Below, in pieces: positions 1 to 8,500 of a DNA stretch of 12,310 nt (within the stretch, counting starts at the first letter, position 1; every line of letters starts with the position of its first letter). The translations under genes and the position numbers were made by a program. Below the pieces are notes generated by a model that saw nothing but the letters and a program-made list of their open reading frames with translations, was not told the origin of the DNA and searched no databases. The stretch comes from Proteiniphilum sp. UBA5267 (GTDB lineage: Bacteria; Bacteroidota; Bacteroidia; Bacteroidales; Dysgonomonadaceae): positions 1 through 12,310 of the forward strand of contig DHTF01000127.1 in the NCBI GenBank assembly GCA_002411515.1, in the 5' to 3' direction.

Positions 1-1611
1 GGTGTATGCGCGAAGTGCTACGGAAGAAACCTGGCCACGGGACGCATGGTACAAAAAGGTGAAGCTGTGGGGGTAATTGCCGCACAATCTATCGGAGAAC
101 CGGGTACACAGCTTACGCTGCGTACATTCCACGTGGGAGGTATTGCTTCTAACATAGCAACCGAAAACCGCATCACAACCAAGTACGATGGTATTTTGGA
201 ATTCGATGAGTTGCGCTACGTGGAGACAACCGACACCGAAGGGAAACCCTACAAGGTGGTTGTGAGCCGACTGGTAGAAATGCGCATCATTGATCCCAAC
301 ACCAAAATCGTATTGGTATCTCACAATGTTCCCTACGGATCGAAGCTTTACTACAATGAAGGCGACAAGGTGCAGAAGGGTGATCTCATCTGCGAATGGG
401 ATCCATTCAATGCTGTGATCGTCTCTGAAGCAACTGGAAAAATCCGCTTTGAGAACTTTACCGAGAACATGACCTACAAGGTTGAGTCGGACGAACAGAC
501 CGGCTTGAAGGAGAAAGTAATCATCGAGTCGCGTGATAAAACCAAAGCACCATCGGCTCATATCGTAGATGAAAACGACGATATCTTGCGTACTTACACC
601 CTTCCTTTGGGTTCGCACATTGTAAAAAATGAGAACGACGATATCAAGGCCGGTGATACACTGGTGAAGATACCGCGTGCCGTGGGCAAAGCAGGTGACA
701 TCACGGGAGGTCTCCCGCGTGTAACCGAGCTGTTCGAAGCACGTAACCCATCGAACCCGGCTGTGGTAGCCGAAATTGACGGAGAGGTATCTTTCGGAAA
801 AATCAAACGCGGTAACCAGGAAATCTCCGTCACTTCCAAAACGGGAGAGACCAAGAAGTATATGGTTCCATTGTCCAAGCAGATACTGGTACAGGAGAAC
901 GACTATATCCGTGCAGGTATGCCTCTCTCCGACGGTGCTACCACACCTTCCGACATTCTGGCAATCATGGGGCCGACAGCCGTACAGGAATATATTGTGA
1001 ACGAAGTACAGGATGTGTACCGTCTGCAGGGCGTGAAGATCAACGACAAGCACTTCGAAGTGATTGTACGTCAGATGATGCGCAAGGTGGAAGTGGTGGA
1101 TCCGGGTGACACCCGTTTCCTCGAACAGCAGCTCGTTGACAAGCATGAGATGATGGAAGAAAACGACCGCATCTGGGGCAAGAAGGTGATCATGGACGCC
1201 GGAGACTCCCAGGTGTTTGAACCGGGACAGATTGTGACTGTGCGTAAACTGCGCGACGAGAACAGCTCGCTTAAACGCCGCGACCTGAAAACGGTGGAAG
1301 CACGTGATGCCATCCCAGCCACAGCCAACCAGGTATTGCAGGGTATTACCCGTGCAGCACTGCAGACAACCAGCTTTATGTCGGCCGCTTCCTTCCAGGA
1401 AACGACTAAGGTACTGAACGATGCCGCCATCAACGGCAAGACCGACACCCTCGACGGACTAAAAGAAAACGTAATTGTGGGACACCTTATCCCGGCAGGT
1501 ACGGGACAACGGGAGTTCGACAAACTGGTAGTTGGATCACGCGACGACTTCGAGAAGCTGAACGCCAACAAACGCAGCAACCTGTTTCAAGAAGCATCGG
1601 TGGAAGAATAA
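1..1611 (+). CDS. rpoC: DNA-directed RNA polymerase subunit beta' (C-terminal part, 5' cut by window)
   Basis: This is the C-terminal 536 residues of the beta' subunit, which forms much of the catalytic cleft of RNA polymerase. The open frame starts at base 1, so the beginning of the gene lies outside the window. Residues 1-9 (GVCAKCYGR) carry the last two cysteines, C3 and C6, of the second zinc site (C895 and C898 in E. coli). Region G and the trigger helix follow ([19 protein letters not shown], then TLRTFHVGG near residues 39-47). After that come about 180 residues (roughly 48-230) before [19 protein letters not shown]; this matches the place and size of the SI3 insertion in the trigger loop of Gram-negative enzymes. 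The conserved tail blocks are present ([39 protein letters not shown]). The protein ends LFQEASVEE at a TAA, followed by a strong terminator. It is presumably the last gene of the rpoBC transcript. Identification is near certain. Confidence 0.98.
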   Translation, partial: GVCAKCYGRNLATGRMVQKGEAVGVIAAQSIGEPGTQLTLRTFHVGGIASNIATENRITTKYDGILEFDELRYVETTDTEGKPYKVVVSRLVEMRIIDPNTKIVLVSHNVPYGSKLYYNEGDKVQKGDLICEWDPFNAVIVSEATGKIRFENFTENMTYKVESDEQTGLKEKVIIESRDKTKAPSAHIVDENDDILRTYTLPLGSHIVKNENDDIKAGDTLVKIPRAVGKAGDITGGLPRVTELFEARNPSNPAVVAEIDGEVSFGKIKRGNQEISVTSKTGETKKYMVPLSKQILVQENDYIRAGMPLSDGATTPSDILAIMGPTAVQEYIVNEVQDVYRLQGVKINDKHFEVIVRQMMRKVEVVDPGDTRFLEQQLVDKHEMMEENDRIWGKKVIMDAGDSQVFEPGQIVTVRKLRDENSSLKRRDLKTVEARDAIPATANQVLQGITRAALQTTSFMSAASFQETTKVLNDAAINGKTDTLDGLKENVIVGHLIPAGTGQREFDKLVVGSRDDFEKLNANKRSNLFQEASVEE

Positions 1612-1631
1612 TTTTCATACACAAAGCATTT

Positions 1632-1676
1632 AAAACCCGTGCAGGATTCTTACCTGCACGGGTTTTTTGTTTTTTT
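1632..1676 (+). terminator. Intrinsic terminator after rpoC
   Basis: A perfect 10-bp GC-rich stem, CCCGTGCAGG (1636-1645) pairing with CCTGCACGGG (1653-1662), closes a 7-nt loop. Flanking AAAA and TTTT extend it to 14 bp. Two T runs follow (1663-1668 and 1671-1676). It lies 20 nt after the rpoC stop and is oriented to end the rpoBC transcript. The A run on the left could give some function on the minus strand too, against ppk1 readthrough. Confidence 0.95.
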
Positions 1677-2016
1677 CCAATTCATACAACTTGAATACTG
1701 TCTCTTCAAAATATTATTTTAGTATGTAAGTGTTTTACATGTAAGAATATGCTTCCTAAATATCATGAACACGATTTGAATTGGTTCCTTTCACATTTTG
1801 TTAACAGGTGTGGTCGGCGACCAGATTATCCGTCTGACCGATGAAGTATCCCAGGAAGGACATCGTACCTGGTTCGTATTTCCCTTATATATTCCTTATA
1901 TTTAGCTTATGTATGAATAAGGCAAATATAAGGAATAACCGAATAAAAACAGGACCAGTATTTCAGGATCAATAACCCCGGCATCTGGAGAATGGGCTTT
2001 GCTGTAATGACAGTCT
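1677..2016. other. Non-coding gap between rpoC and ppk1, with a GC-rich island
   Basis: About 340 bases lie between the rpoC terminator and the convergent end of ppk1, with no convincing gene. Most is AT-rich, but about 1807-1875 is clearly richer in G+C and reads like coding sequence. On the plus strand, the frame at 1810 gives VVGDQIIRLTDEVSQEGHRTW and stops at a TAG soon after. On the minus strand a short frame gives YEPGTMSFLGYFIGQTDNL. A 31-codon plus-strand frame with an ATG runs 1749-1844. None can be assigned to a family by eye. The island contains a palindrome, TGGTCG-G-CGACCA (1811-1823). Upstream there is a small inverted repeat, ATGTAA/TTACAT (1724-1729 and 1735-1740), with a second ATGTAAG copy at 1739-1745. 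Possible readings are a remnant of a lost gene, a small peptide gene or a structured RNA. Confidence 0.5.
1890..1937. repeat. Long AT-rich inverted repeat (hairpin)
   Basis: TATTCCTTATATTT (1890-1903) is perfectly complementary to AAATATAAGGAATA (1924-1937), giving a 14-bp stem. After a 2x2 internal mismatch, CTTAT (1906-1910) pairs with ATAAG (1917-1921) around a 6-nt loop, for 19 bp in all. No T tract follows on either strand, so it does not look like a standard intrinsic terminator. It lies about 80 nt beyond the ppk1 stop and could still act as an RNA 3'-end structure for ppk1, or be the trace of a small palindromic element. Confidence 0.7.
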
Positions 2017-4101
2017 TTACTGTCCTGTTGACTTTTTCAGGTAGTCGTAGATAGCCTGCTGTGCGCGTACGGGCGTTTCATTGGGTGAAGCCATCTCCCG
2101 CTTAAATAGATTATTCAGGTTTTCATCCACCCACACCGCACTTTGGTTATCTGCAAGTTGAATATTGAGAATGTCGACAATCTGCCGTTTCAGCGTTTCC
2201 GAGTAGACGGGGAAGGCCACCTCTATGCGACGGTGCAGGTTACGTTCCATCCAGTCGGCAGAAGTAAGATAGATACGCTCTTCGCCCCCGTTGAAGAAAT
2301 ACCATACCCGGGCGTGTTCAAGGTAAGCATCTACAATGCGGGTCACTTTGATGTTTTTGCTGAAAGGCTGGTTGGGGATGAGGCTACAGATGCCCCGGAT
2401 GATCAGGTCTATTTTTACACCTACCTCGCTGGCCCTGTATAGCGCATTGATCATGTCTTTGTCTTCGAGGCTGTTCATCTTCAGAATGATTCGGCCGATG
2501 CCTCCCTCCCTCACGTGGGTTATCTCCCGCTCAATCATTTGGTGAATTTCAGGAAGCATATTAAACTGGGTTACCAGCAGGTGTCGAAAATCATACGTAT
2601 GGGGCTTTCCTTCCAGGACACGGAACACCTCGTCGATGTCTTTGATAATTTCCTTGTTCGATGTCAGCAGTCCCTTGTCGGAATAGATGCGGGCTGTTTT
2701 TTCGTTGAAGTTACCGGTACCCAGATAGGCATATCCTTTTAAAGGGTCGGCAGGGTTGTTGCTGCGTTTGCGCACATAGGCCAGCTTGGCATGCACCTTC
2801 AACCCGGGCAGGCTGTAGATGATCTTCACACCTGCCTGTTGCATCAATTCGGAGGAGAGGTAATTGTTCTCCTCATCGAAACGAGCCTTAAGCTCTACAA
2901 ACACGGTCACTTTCTTTCCGTTCTTGGCAGCACTGATCAGGCTGTTGATCACCGCCGAGTTCTCTGCCACCCGGTATTGGGTTACTTTTATCTCGATCAC
3001 CTTCGGGTCGAATGCCGCCTGCATCAGAAAACGCAGCAGGTAGTCGAACGACTGGTACGGGAAATGCAACAATACATCCTGCTTTCTGAGCACACGCAGA
3101 ACGGAAGTGTTAGTCTCCAGCTCCGGCACACGCAGCGGTTGGGGTAGTTTCTGTTTCAACGAATCGCCCACCGGATTGGGCAGAGTGGCCAGGTCAGCCA
3201 TATTCAGATATCTGCCCGAAGGCAGAAGCTCCTCCTCTTCAATCTCATACGCTTCGCACAAATAGCGGAGAAAATAATCGGGCATATCCTTGTCGTACTG
3301 GAATCGCGTTACTGCGCCTATCTTACGCTTGCGCACCTTACGCAATATCTTCTCGGCGATATCTTTCTGATCCTCATCCTCTAGAGAAAAGTCGGCATCG
3401 CGCGATATCTTGATGCTGAAGCAATCTACAATCTCGTATCCGGGAAAGACACTCTGCATATTTGCCTTGATCACATCGTCGATAAACATGATGTAGTAAT
3501 TGTCTCCGTTTGCAGGCAGTTCGATGAAGCGAGGTATCTTCGTGTAGGGAATCTTCATGATGGCATACGTATAACTCAGCTCATCGGGTTCCTTCTTTTT
3601 CCTCTTTTTCAATAAGCTGATAACCTGGTAAATGCGACCATCCTGAATAAAAGAATGGATATCGTCCTTCATGATGATCATGGGCTGCAGATAAGGAAAT
3701 ACCTCTTCGTTGAAATATTTTTCCACATAAGCACGGTGAAAAGGTTCCACCTCATCGGTCTGGTACAACACGATATTATTCCGCTTAAGTTCAGGCAATA
3801 TCATGTTGTTGAATATTGCATAATACTCCTTCTCCTGGGCAGTTACTTCGCTGTTGATCTGCACGATGGTTCTCATCGCCTCCTCCACCGACTCCTCCCT
3901 TTTAATGCTCTCCAGCAGGGAGCTGTGGTAACCCGAGACACGGATCTTGTAAAACTCTTCGAGGTTGGATGAGTAAATAGAGAGGAATTTAATCCGCTCA
4001 TAAATGGGAAGCCGTGTGTCCTTCGCTTCCAATAATACCCGGTAATTAAAGGAAAGCCAGCTGATATCGCGTTTGAAATACCTGTATTGTTTATTTTCCA
4101 T
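2017..4101 (-). CDS. ppk1: Polyphosphate kinase 1
   Basis: This 694-residue protein has the usual length and layout of PPK1, which reversibly makes inorganic polyphosphate from the gamma-phosphate of ATP. The N-terminal domain begins RDISWLSFNYRVLLEA and includes SSNLEEFYKIRVSG (about residues 44-57). The two catalytic domains follow from about residue 325. The phosphorylated histidine is H437 in LPGLKVHAKLAYVRK, and the second catalytic histidine is H596 in DAYLEHARVWYF; these match H435 and H592 of E. coli. YLGTGNFNEKTARIYSD and LTSADWMERNLHRRIE are typical PPK1 blocks. The ATG at 4101 is preceded, in gene direction, by a Bacteroidetes-type -7 box. The gene is divergent from the phosphoesterase at 4200 and convergent with rpoC. 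No exopolyphosphatase (ppx) gene is beside it in this window. All key residues are intact. Confidence 0.97.
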   Translation of the reverse strand: MENKQYRYFKRDISWLSFNYRVLLEAKDTRLPIYERIKFLSIYSSNLEEFYKIRVSGYHSSLLESIKREESVEEAMRTIVQINSEVTAQEKEYYAIFNNMILPELKRNNIVLYQTDEVEPFHRAYVEKYFNEEVFPYLQPMIIMKDDIHSFIQDGRIYQVISLLKKRKKKEPDELSYTYAIMKIPYTKIPRFIELPANGDNYYIMFIDDVIKANMQSVFPGYEIVDCFSIKISRDADFSLEDEDQKDIAEKILRKVRKRKIGAVTRFQYDKDMPDYFLRYLCEAYEIEEEELLPSGRYLNMADLATLPNPVGDSLKQKLPQPLRVPELETNTSVLRVLRKQDVLLHFPYQSFDYLLRFLMQAAFDPKVIEIKVTQYRVAENSAVINSLISAAKNGKKVTVFVELKARFDEENNYLSSELMQQAGVKIIYSLPGLKVHAKLAYVRKRSNNPADPLKGYAYLGTGNFNEKTARIYSDKGLLTSNKEIIKDIDEVFRVLEGKPHTYDFRHLLVTQFNMLPEIHQMIEREITHVREGGIGRIILKMNSLEDKDMINALYRASEVGVKIDLIIRGICSLIPNQPFSKNIKVTRIVDAYLEHARVWYFFNGGEERIYLTSADWMERNLHRRIEVAFPVYSETLKRQIVDILNIQLADNQSAVWVDENLNNLFKREMASPNETPVRAQQAIYDYLKKSTGQ

Positions 4102-4129
4102 AGATCACATTTCGTACCTCTTTAAACTT

Positions 4130-4137
4130 CAAAAATA
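4130..4137 (-). promoter_or_regulatory. Probable -7 box of the ppk1 promoter
   Basis: On the minus strand this reads TATTTTTG, an exact match to the Bacteroidetes TAnnTTTG box, 28 nt upstream of the ppk1 ATG. The region about 20 nt further upstream is T-rich (CTTTTTA) rather than a clean TTTG, so the -33 part is weak. Confidence 0.5.
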
Positions 4138-4171
4138 CAAAGTTTGTTCGAATAAAAAGATCGAAATAATT

Positions 4172-4179
4172 TACCTTTG
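4172..4179 (+). promoter_or_regulatory. Probable -7 box of the phosphoesterase promoter
   Basis: TACCTTTG matches TAnnTTTG exactly and ends 20 nt before the ATG at 4200. Candidate -33 boxes are TTTG at 4143-4146 (25-nt spacer, long) or TTCG at 4147-4150 (21-nt spacer, one mismatch). Together with the ppk1 box it makes this 98-nt gap a divergent promoter region. Confidence 0.55.
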
Positions 4180-4199
4180 CAGGAAACAGGAAATAAAAG

Positions 4200-4697
4200 A
4201 TGAAAAAAATAGGATTGCTATCTGATACACACGGGTACTGGGATGAAAAATTTGAGACCTATTTATCTTCCTGCGACGAAATATGGCATGCCGGCGACAT
4301 CGGCTCCGTGGAACTTGCGGGTCGTTTTGAAGCATTAAAACCCTTCCGTGCTGTCTATGGCAATATCGACGATTACAAGACACGCATCGCCTACCCGCAA
4401 ACGCTGCGCTTCACCATCGAAAAAGTGGAAGTACTGATGACGCACATCGGCGGCTACCCCGGCCGGTATGACCCGAGTATTCGCTCACAGCTTTTTGCTC
4501 ACCCACCAAAAATCTTTATCTCCGGTCATTCACACATACTGAAGGTGATGTACGACAAAAAGTTGGAATGCCTGCATATAAACCCGGGTGCCGCGGGCAA
4601 GTACGGTTTTCACCGCGTGCGCACCTTGCTCCGTTTCGCGTTGGAGGAGGGTGACATCAAGGACCTGGAAGTAATTGAGATAGGGAAGCAAGAATAA
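4200..4697 (+). CDS. YfcE/MJ0936-type metallophosphoesterase
   Basis: This 165-residue cytoplasmic protein belongs to the calcineurin-like phosphoesterases of the YfcE/MJ0936 group, small metal-dependent phosphodiesterases whose natural substrates are mostly unknown. The metal ligands are all visible: D9 and H11 in LLSDTHG, D33 in HAGDIG, N55 in VYGNID, H82 in LMTHIGGYPG, and H110 and H112 in ISGHSH. INPGAAG (about residues 127-133) is the usual block near the end. The start at 4200 is supported by the motif beginning at residue 5 and by a -7 box 20 nt upstream. The leader is A-rich with AGGAAA stretches. It is divergent from ppk1 and ends 16 nt before the convergent exporter gene. A link to polyphosphate or phosphate metabolism is only suggested by position. 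Confidence 0.92.
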   Translation: MKKIGLLSDTHGYWDEKFETYLSSCDEIWHAGDIGSVELAGRFEALKPFRAVYGNIDDYKTRIAYPQTLRFTIEKVEVLMTHIGGYPGRYDPSIRSQLFAHPPKIFISGHSHILKVMYDKKLECLHINPGAAGKYGFHRVRTLLRFALEEGDIKDLEVIEIGKQE

Positions 4698-4713
4698 AAA
4701 ATAAACGGATTTA

Positions 4714-5352
4714 TCAAGGACGCAGATTCGGGAAAACAGAAAGCAGGATACCCCCTACTCCCACGAGCATCAGCAGGATGCCGATGGTCCTGTTCAGCAG
4801 TATCAAACCCCGTCGGTTGAAATGTTTCCGCAGGTGCGACACGAAGGAGGTCAGCAAAAACCACCATGTTGATGCTGCAAAAAGAAATGAACCCAATCCG
4901 ACAATAACTGAAACAGGGCCGTCGGGCAACGGATTAAAAGAAAAACGGGCAAAAAGTCCGACAAATACCAGAATGATCGCGGCATTGGATACGGTGATCA
5001 GAAATGCCGAGATGAAATCTTTCACATACCTCGTTTCACCCGCCATCATGTCGGGTTTCCACCCTCTCAGCGGGTTGGATCGAAACACACCGATTCCAAA
5101 AAAAATCAAGATGATGCCTCCGAACAACTGCAGCCCGCTTTCATGTTCCGTCAGGAAGTCCGACACAAAACTCAATCCCACCAGTGTGACCAGGGCATAC
5201 ACCAAATCCGACAACACGGATCCCAGTCCGGTAACAAAGCCGTGCCATCTTCCCCGGTTCAGCGTACGCTGAATGGTGAGCATGTTAATTGGGCCCATGG
5301 GCGATGAGACCAGAAATCCGATGAGAAGACCTTTGGCGATGGTTTCAAACAT
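4714..5352 (-). CDS. LysE/RhtB-family exporter
   Basis: This 212-residue inner-membrane protein resembles LysE-type transporters, which export amino acids or related small metabolites. The N-terminus shows the family signature: a first hydrophobic helix, then SSPMGPINMLTIQRTLNRGRWHGFVTGLGSVLSDLVYA (about 16-53). Six hydrophobic segments can be seen at about residues 5-25, 37-63, 73-91, 112-134, 146-170 and 187-206. The substrate cannot be told from sequence. A near-ideal minus-strand promoter lies upstream (5395-5425). The gene is convergent with the phosphoesterase and divergent from purL; nothing downstream shares its direction within reach, so it is probably monocistronic. Confidence 0.9.
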   Translation of the reverse strand: MFETIAKGLLIGFLVSSPMGPINMLTIQRTLNRGRWHGFVTGLGSVLSDLVYALVTLVGLSFVSDFLTEHESGLQLFGGIILIFFGIGVFRSNPLRGWKPDMMAGETRYVKDFISAFLITVSNAAIILVFVGLFARFSFNPLPDGPVSVIVGLGSFLFAASTWWFLLTSFVSHLRKHFNRRGLILLNRTIGILLMLVGVGGILLSVFPNLRP

Positions 5353-5394
5353 AAATCGTATAGTTTCGGCAATGAAGCGATATTAATTTGTCCG

Positions 5395-5425
5395 CAAAGA
5401 TACACCCAATATGAAAACGGACAAA
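5395..5425 (-). promoter_or_regulatory. Promoter of the LysE-family exporter gene
   Basis: On the minus strand this reads TTTG (5425-5422), a 19-nt spacer, then TATCTTTG (5402-5395), an exact match to the Bacteroidetes primary promoter pattern. Expected transcription start is a few bases below 5395, giving a leader of roughly 35 nt. Its -33 box lies inside the apparent upstream extension of the purL frame, which argues that this stretch is not coding. Confidence 0.8.
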
Positions 5426-5451
5426 ATGAGTTTTAGTTTTCAATTCACCCG

Positions 5452-5483
5452 CTTGGAAATGCTTCGTTTTTCATGTACTTTTG
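5452..5483 (+). promoter_or_regulatory. Promoter of purL
   Basis: CTTG (5452-5455), a 20-nt spacer and TACTTTTG (5476-5483) fit the Bacteroidetes promoter pattern with one mismatch in the -33 box. Transcription would begin near 5490, about 14 nt before the ATG at 5504. This places the promoter within the upstream in-frame extension and supports the downstream start. I recognise no purine-responsive riboswitch in the short leader. Confidence 0.75.
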
Positions 5484-5503
5484 TATATTCAAATAGAAGA
5501 GAT

Positions 5504-8500
5504 ATGATTTCATTTTTCCGCACCCCCTCTCAAAGCGTGATTGCCGTAGAATCAGCATCAGCTTTTTCTCCTGAAACAATCGAAAAACTAAACTGGCTTT
5601 TCGGAAACGCAACGCTGCTCGCTGCAGAGACGATCTCATCCCCCTTCATCGGTCCACGCAGGGAGATGATCACTCCCTGGAGTACCTGTGCCGTGGAGAT
5701 CACCCAGAATATGGGTATCGGAGGCATCACCCGCATAGAGGAATATACGCCCATATCGGGAGATGCACCGTTCGATTCTGATCCGATGTTGCAACGAAAA
5801 TACGAAAGTCTCGACCAGGCTCTTTTCACCATCGACAAACAACCGGAAGAAATCATATATATCGAAGACATCGCAGCCTACAACAGCAAAGAGGGGCTCG
5901 CGCTGAGTGAGGATGAGATTGAATACCTGAACGGCGTGAGTAATAAAATGGGACGCAAGCTGACCGATAGCGAGGTATTCGGATTCTCACAGGTGAACTC
6001 GGAGCATTGCCGCCACAAGATATTCAATGGCAAGTTTGTTATCGACGGCGAAGAAAAGGAACTTTCCCTTTTCCAACTGATCAAACGCACGTCACAAGTC
6101 AATCCCAACAATCTCATCTCTGCTTACAAAGATAACGTGGCTTTCGTGCAGGGGCCGATGATTGAGCAATTTGCTCCTGCGAGCGGCGACAAGCCCGATT
6201 TTTTCAGAACCACAGAAGTGGAGAGCGTGCTCTCGCTCAAAGCCGAAACCCATAATTTCCCCACCACCGTGGAGCCATTCAACGGTGCCTCCACCGGAAC
6301 GGGTGGAGAAATCCGCGACCGGCTTGCCGGTGGTAAAGGCTCGTTACCCGTAGCCGGAACTGCCATCTACATGACCTCCTACCCCCGCCTGGAAGAAGAC
6401 CGCGAATGGGAACAGAAGCTTCCTCCGCGTGAATGGCTCTACCAGACACCGGAACAGATCCTGATCAAGGCATCAAACGGTGCCTCCGACTTCGGCAACA
6501 AATTCGGCCAGCCGCTGATCTGCGGCTCGGTACTCACCTTTGAACATGCCGAGAACTACAAGAAGTTCGGTTATGACAAGGTGATCATGCTTGCCGGCGG
6601 CGTGGGTTATGCCAACAAGCGCGATGCCCGAAAGGGAGACCCGCAAAGCGGTGAGAAGGTAGTGGTGCTGGGTGGCGACAACTACCGCATCGGTATGGGC
6701 GGTGGCGCCGTCTCCTCTGTCAACACGGGAGAATATTCCTCAGGCATTGAGTTGAATGCGGTACAGCGCGCGAACCCCGAGATGCAGAAACGGGTGGCCA
6801 ACGTGATCCGCTCTCTGGCAGAGTCGGAAGAGAACCCCATCGTCTCCATCCACGATCATGGCGCGGGAGGTCATCTGAACTGTCTCTCCGAACTGGTAGA
6901 AAAAACAGGCGGCGTCATCGAAATCGACAAGCTTCCGGTGGGCGACAAGACCCTATCTGCAAAGGAGATTATCGGCAATGAGAGCCAGGAACGGATGGGA
7001 CTTCTGGTAGAGCAAAAGGACATCGAACACATGGCTAGAATCGCTGCACGTGAACGAGCTCCCATGTATGTAGTGGGTGAAACCACCGACGACATGCGAT
7101 TCACCTTCCGCGAGCCGGGCGGCGACAATCCCATCGACATGGAACTGGATGATTTCTTCGGGAAACCACCGGTGACCATCATGGAAGACAGCACCCTGGA
7201 GGAAACATATGAAGCACCTGCATACAACCCGGCACAACTGGGGACCTATATCGAAAACGTACTGAAGCTGGAAGCAGTGGCCTGTAAGGACTGGCTCACC
7301 AACAAGGTGGACCGCTCGGTGACGGGCAAGATTGCCAGACAGCAGTGCCAGGGCGAGATTCAGTTGCCACTGAGCGACTGCGGCGCCATTTCCCTCGACT
7401 ACAAAGGGTATGCTGGCATGGCCACCTCACTCGGCCATGCGCCCCAGGTGGCGATGATTGACCCGGCTGCCGGATCGGTAATGGCCGTTGCCGAGGCACT
7501 GACAAACATTGTTTTTGCACCGCTCACCAACGGGTTGCAGGGAGTCTCCCTCAGTGCCAACTGGATGTGGCCCTGCCGCAACCCGGGCGAGGATGCGCGC
7601 CTGTACAAGGCGGTGGAAGCCTGTTCAGAATTTGCCAGTGAACTGGGCATCAACATTCCTACCGGAAAGGATTCACTTTCCATGACTCAAAAATACGGAG
7701 ACGACAAAGTCTTCTCTCCTGGCACGGTCATCATCTCGGCAGCTGCGGAGGTAAAGAACATCCGCAGGATTGTCTCGCCAGTACTGGCTTACATCAAGGG
7801 TACTTACCTCTATTATGTCGATTTCTCTTTCGATCCATTCAAGCTGGGAGGATCGGCTTTTGCACAGACCCTCAACAAGATTGGAGATGAGGCTCCCACC
7901 GTGACCGATGCCGAATACTTCAAGAACGCATTTGCTGCCATACAGGAACTCACGAGCCGCGGCCTGATTCTTGCCGGACACGACATCTCGGCCGGCGGCA
8001 TGATCACAACCATGCTGGAGATGTGTTTTGCCAACCCACAAGGAGGACTGGAAGCACACCTCGACAAAATCCGGCATACCGATCTGATCAAGATCCTCTT
8101 CTCCGAAAATCCAGGTGTACTCATTCAGGTAAAACATCACCGCCTGGTTGAAAAAATATTCGACGATTACGGAGTGGGATTTGCCATTGTGGCACGCCCC
8201 ATAGAAGAGCGCAAGTTGATCATCGCCAAGGATGAATTCAGGCAAGAGTTTGACATTGACCAGCTACGCGACGTATGGTTCAAAACCTCCTATCTGCTCG
8301 ACAGAAAACAAAGTGGCGCGGCATGTGCTTCGGAGCGTTTCACCAACTACAAACAACAGCCGCTTCAGTTTGACATCAAGCCCTCTTTTACAGGAAGGAT
8401 GGAAGACCTGGGGCTGAATCCCGACCGCAAGGAGCGGACAAGACTCACCGCAGCAATCATCCGCGAGAAAGGCACCAACGGTGAACGAGAGATGGCCTAT

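Noticed and set aside
1071..1580. 169-codon open frame on the minus strand
   Set aside because: It is antisense to conserved RpoC sequence, and its serine-rich, low-information product is typical of a shadow frame.
2009..2024. Inverted repeat GACAGT-CTTT-ACTGTC over the ppk1 stop codon
   Set aside because: The 6-bp stem has no T tract after it on the minus strand and overlaps coding sequence, so it is not a convincing terminator.
4778..5272. 164-codon open frame on the plus strand
   Set aside because: It is antisense to the LysE-family gene, which has six membrane segments and its own promoter; the plus-strand product is basic and proline-rich with no domain.
7673..8245. 190-codon open frame on the minus strand
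   Set aside because: It lies wholly inside purL, whose plus-strand frame is continuous and carries conserved motifs; the minus-strand product has no recognisable domain.
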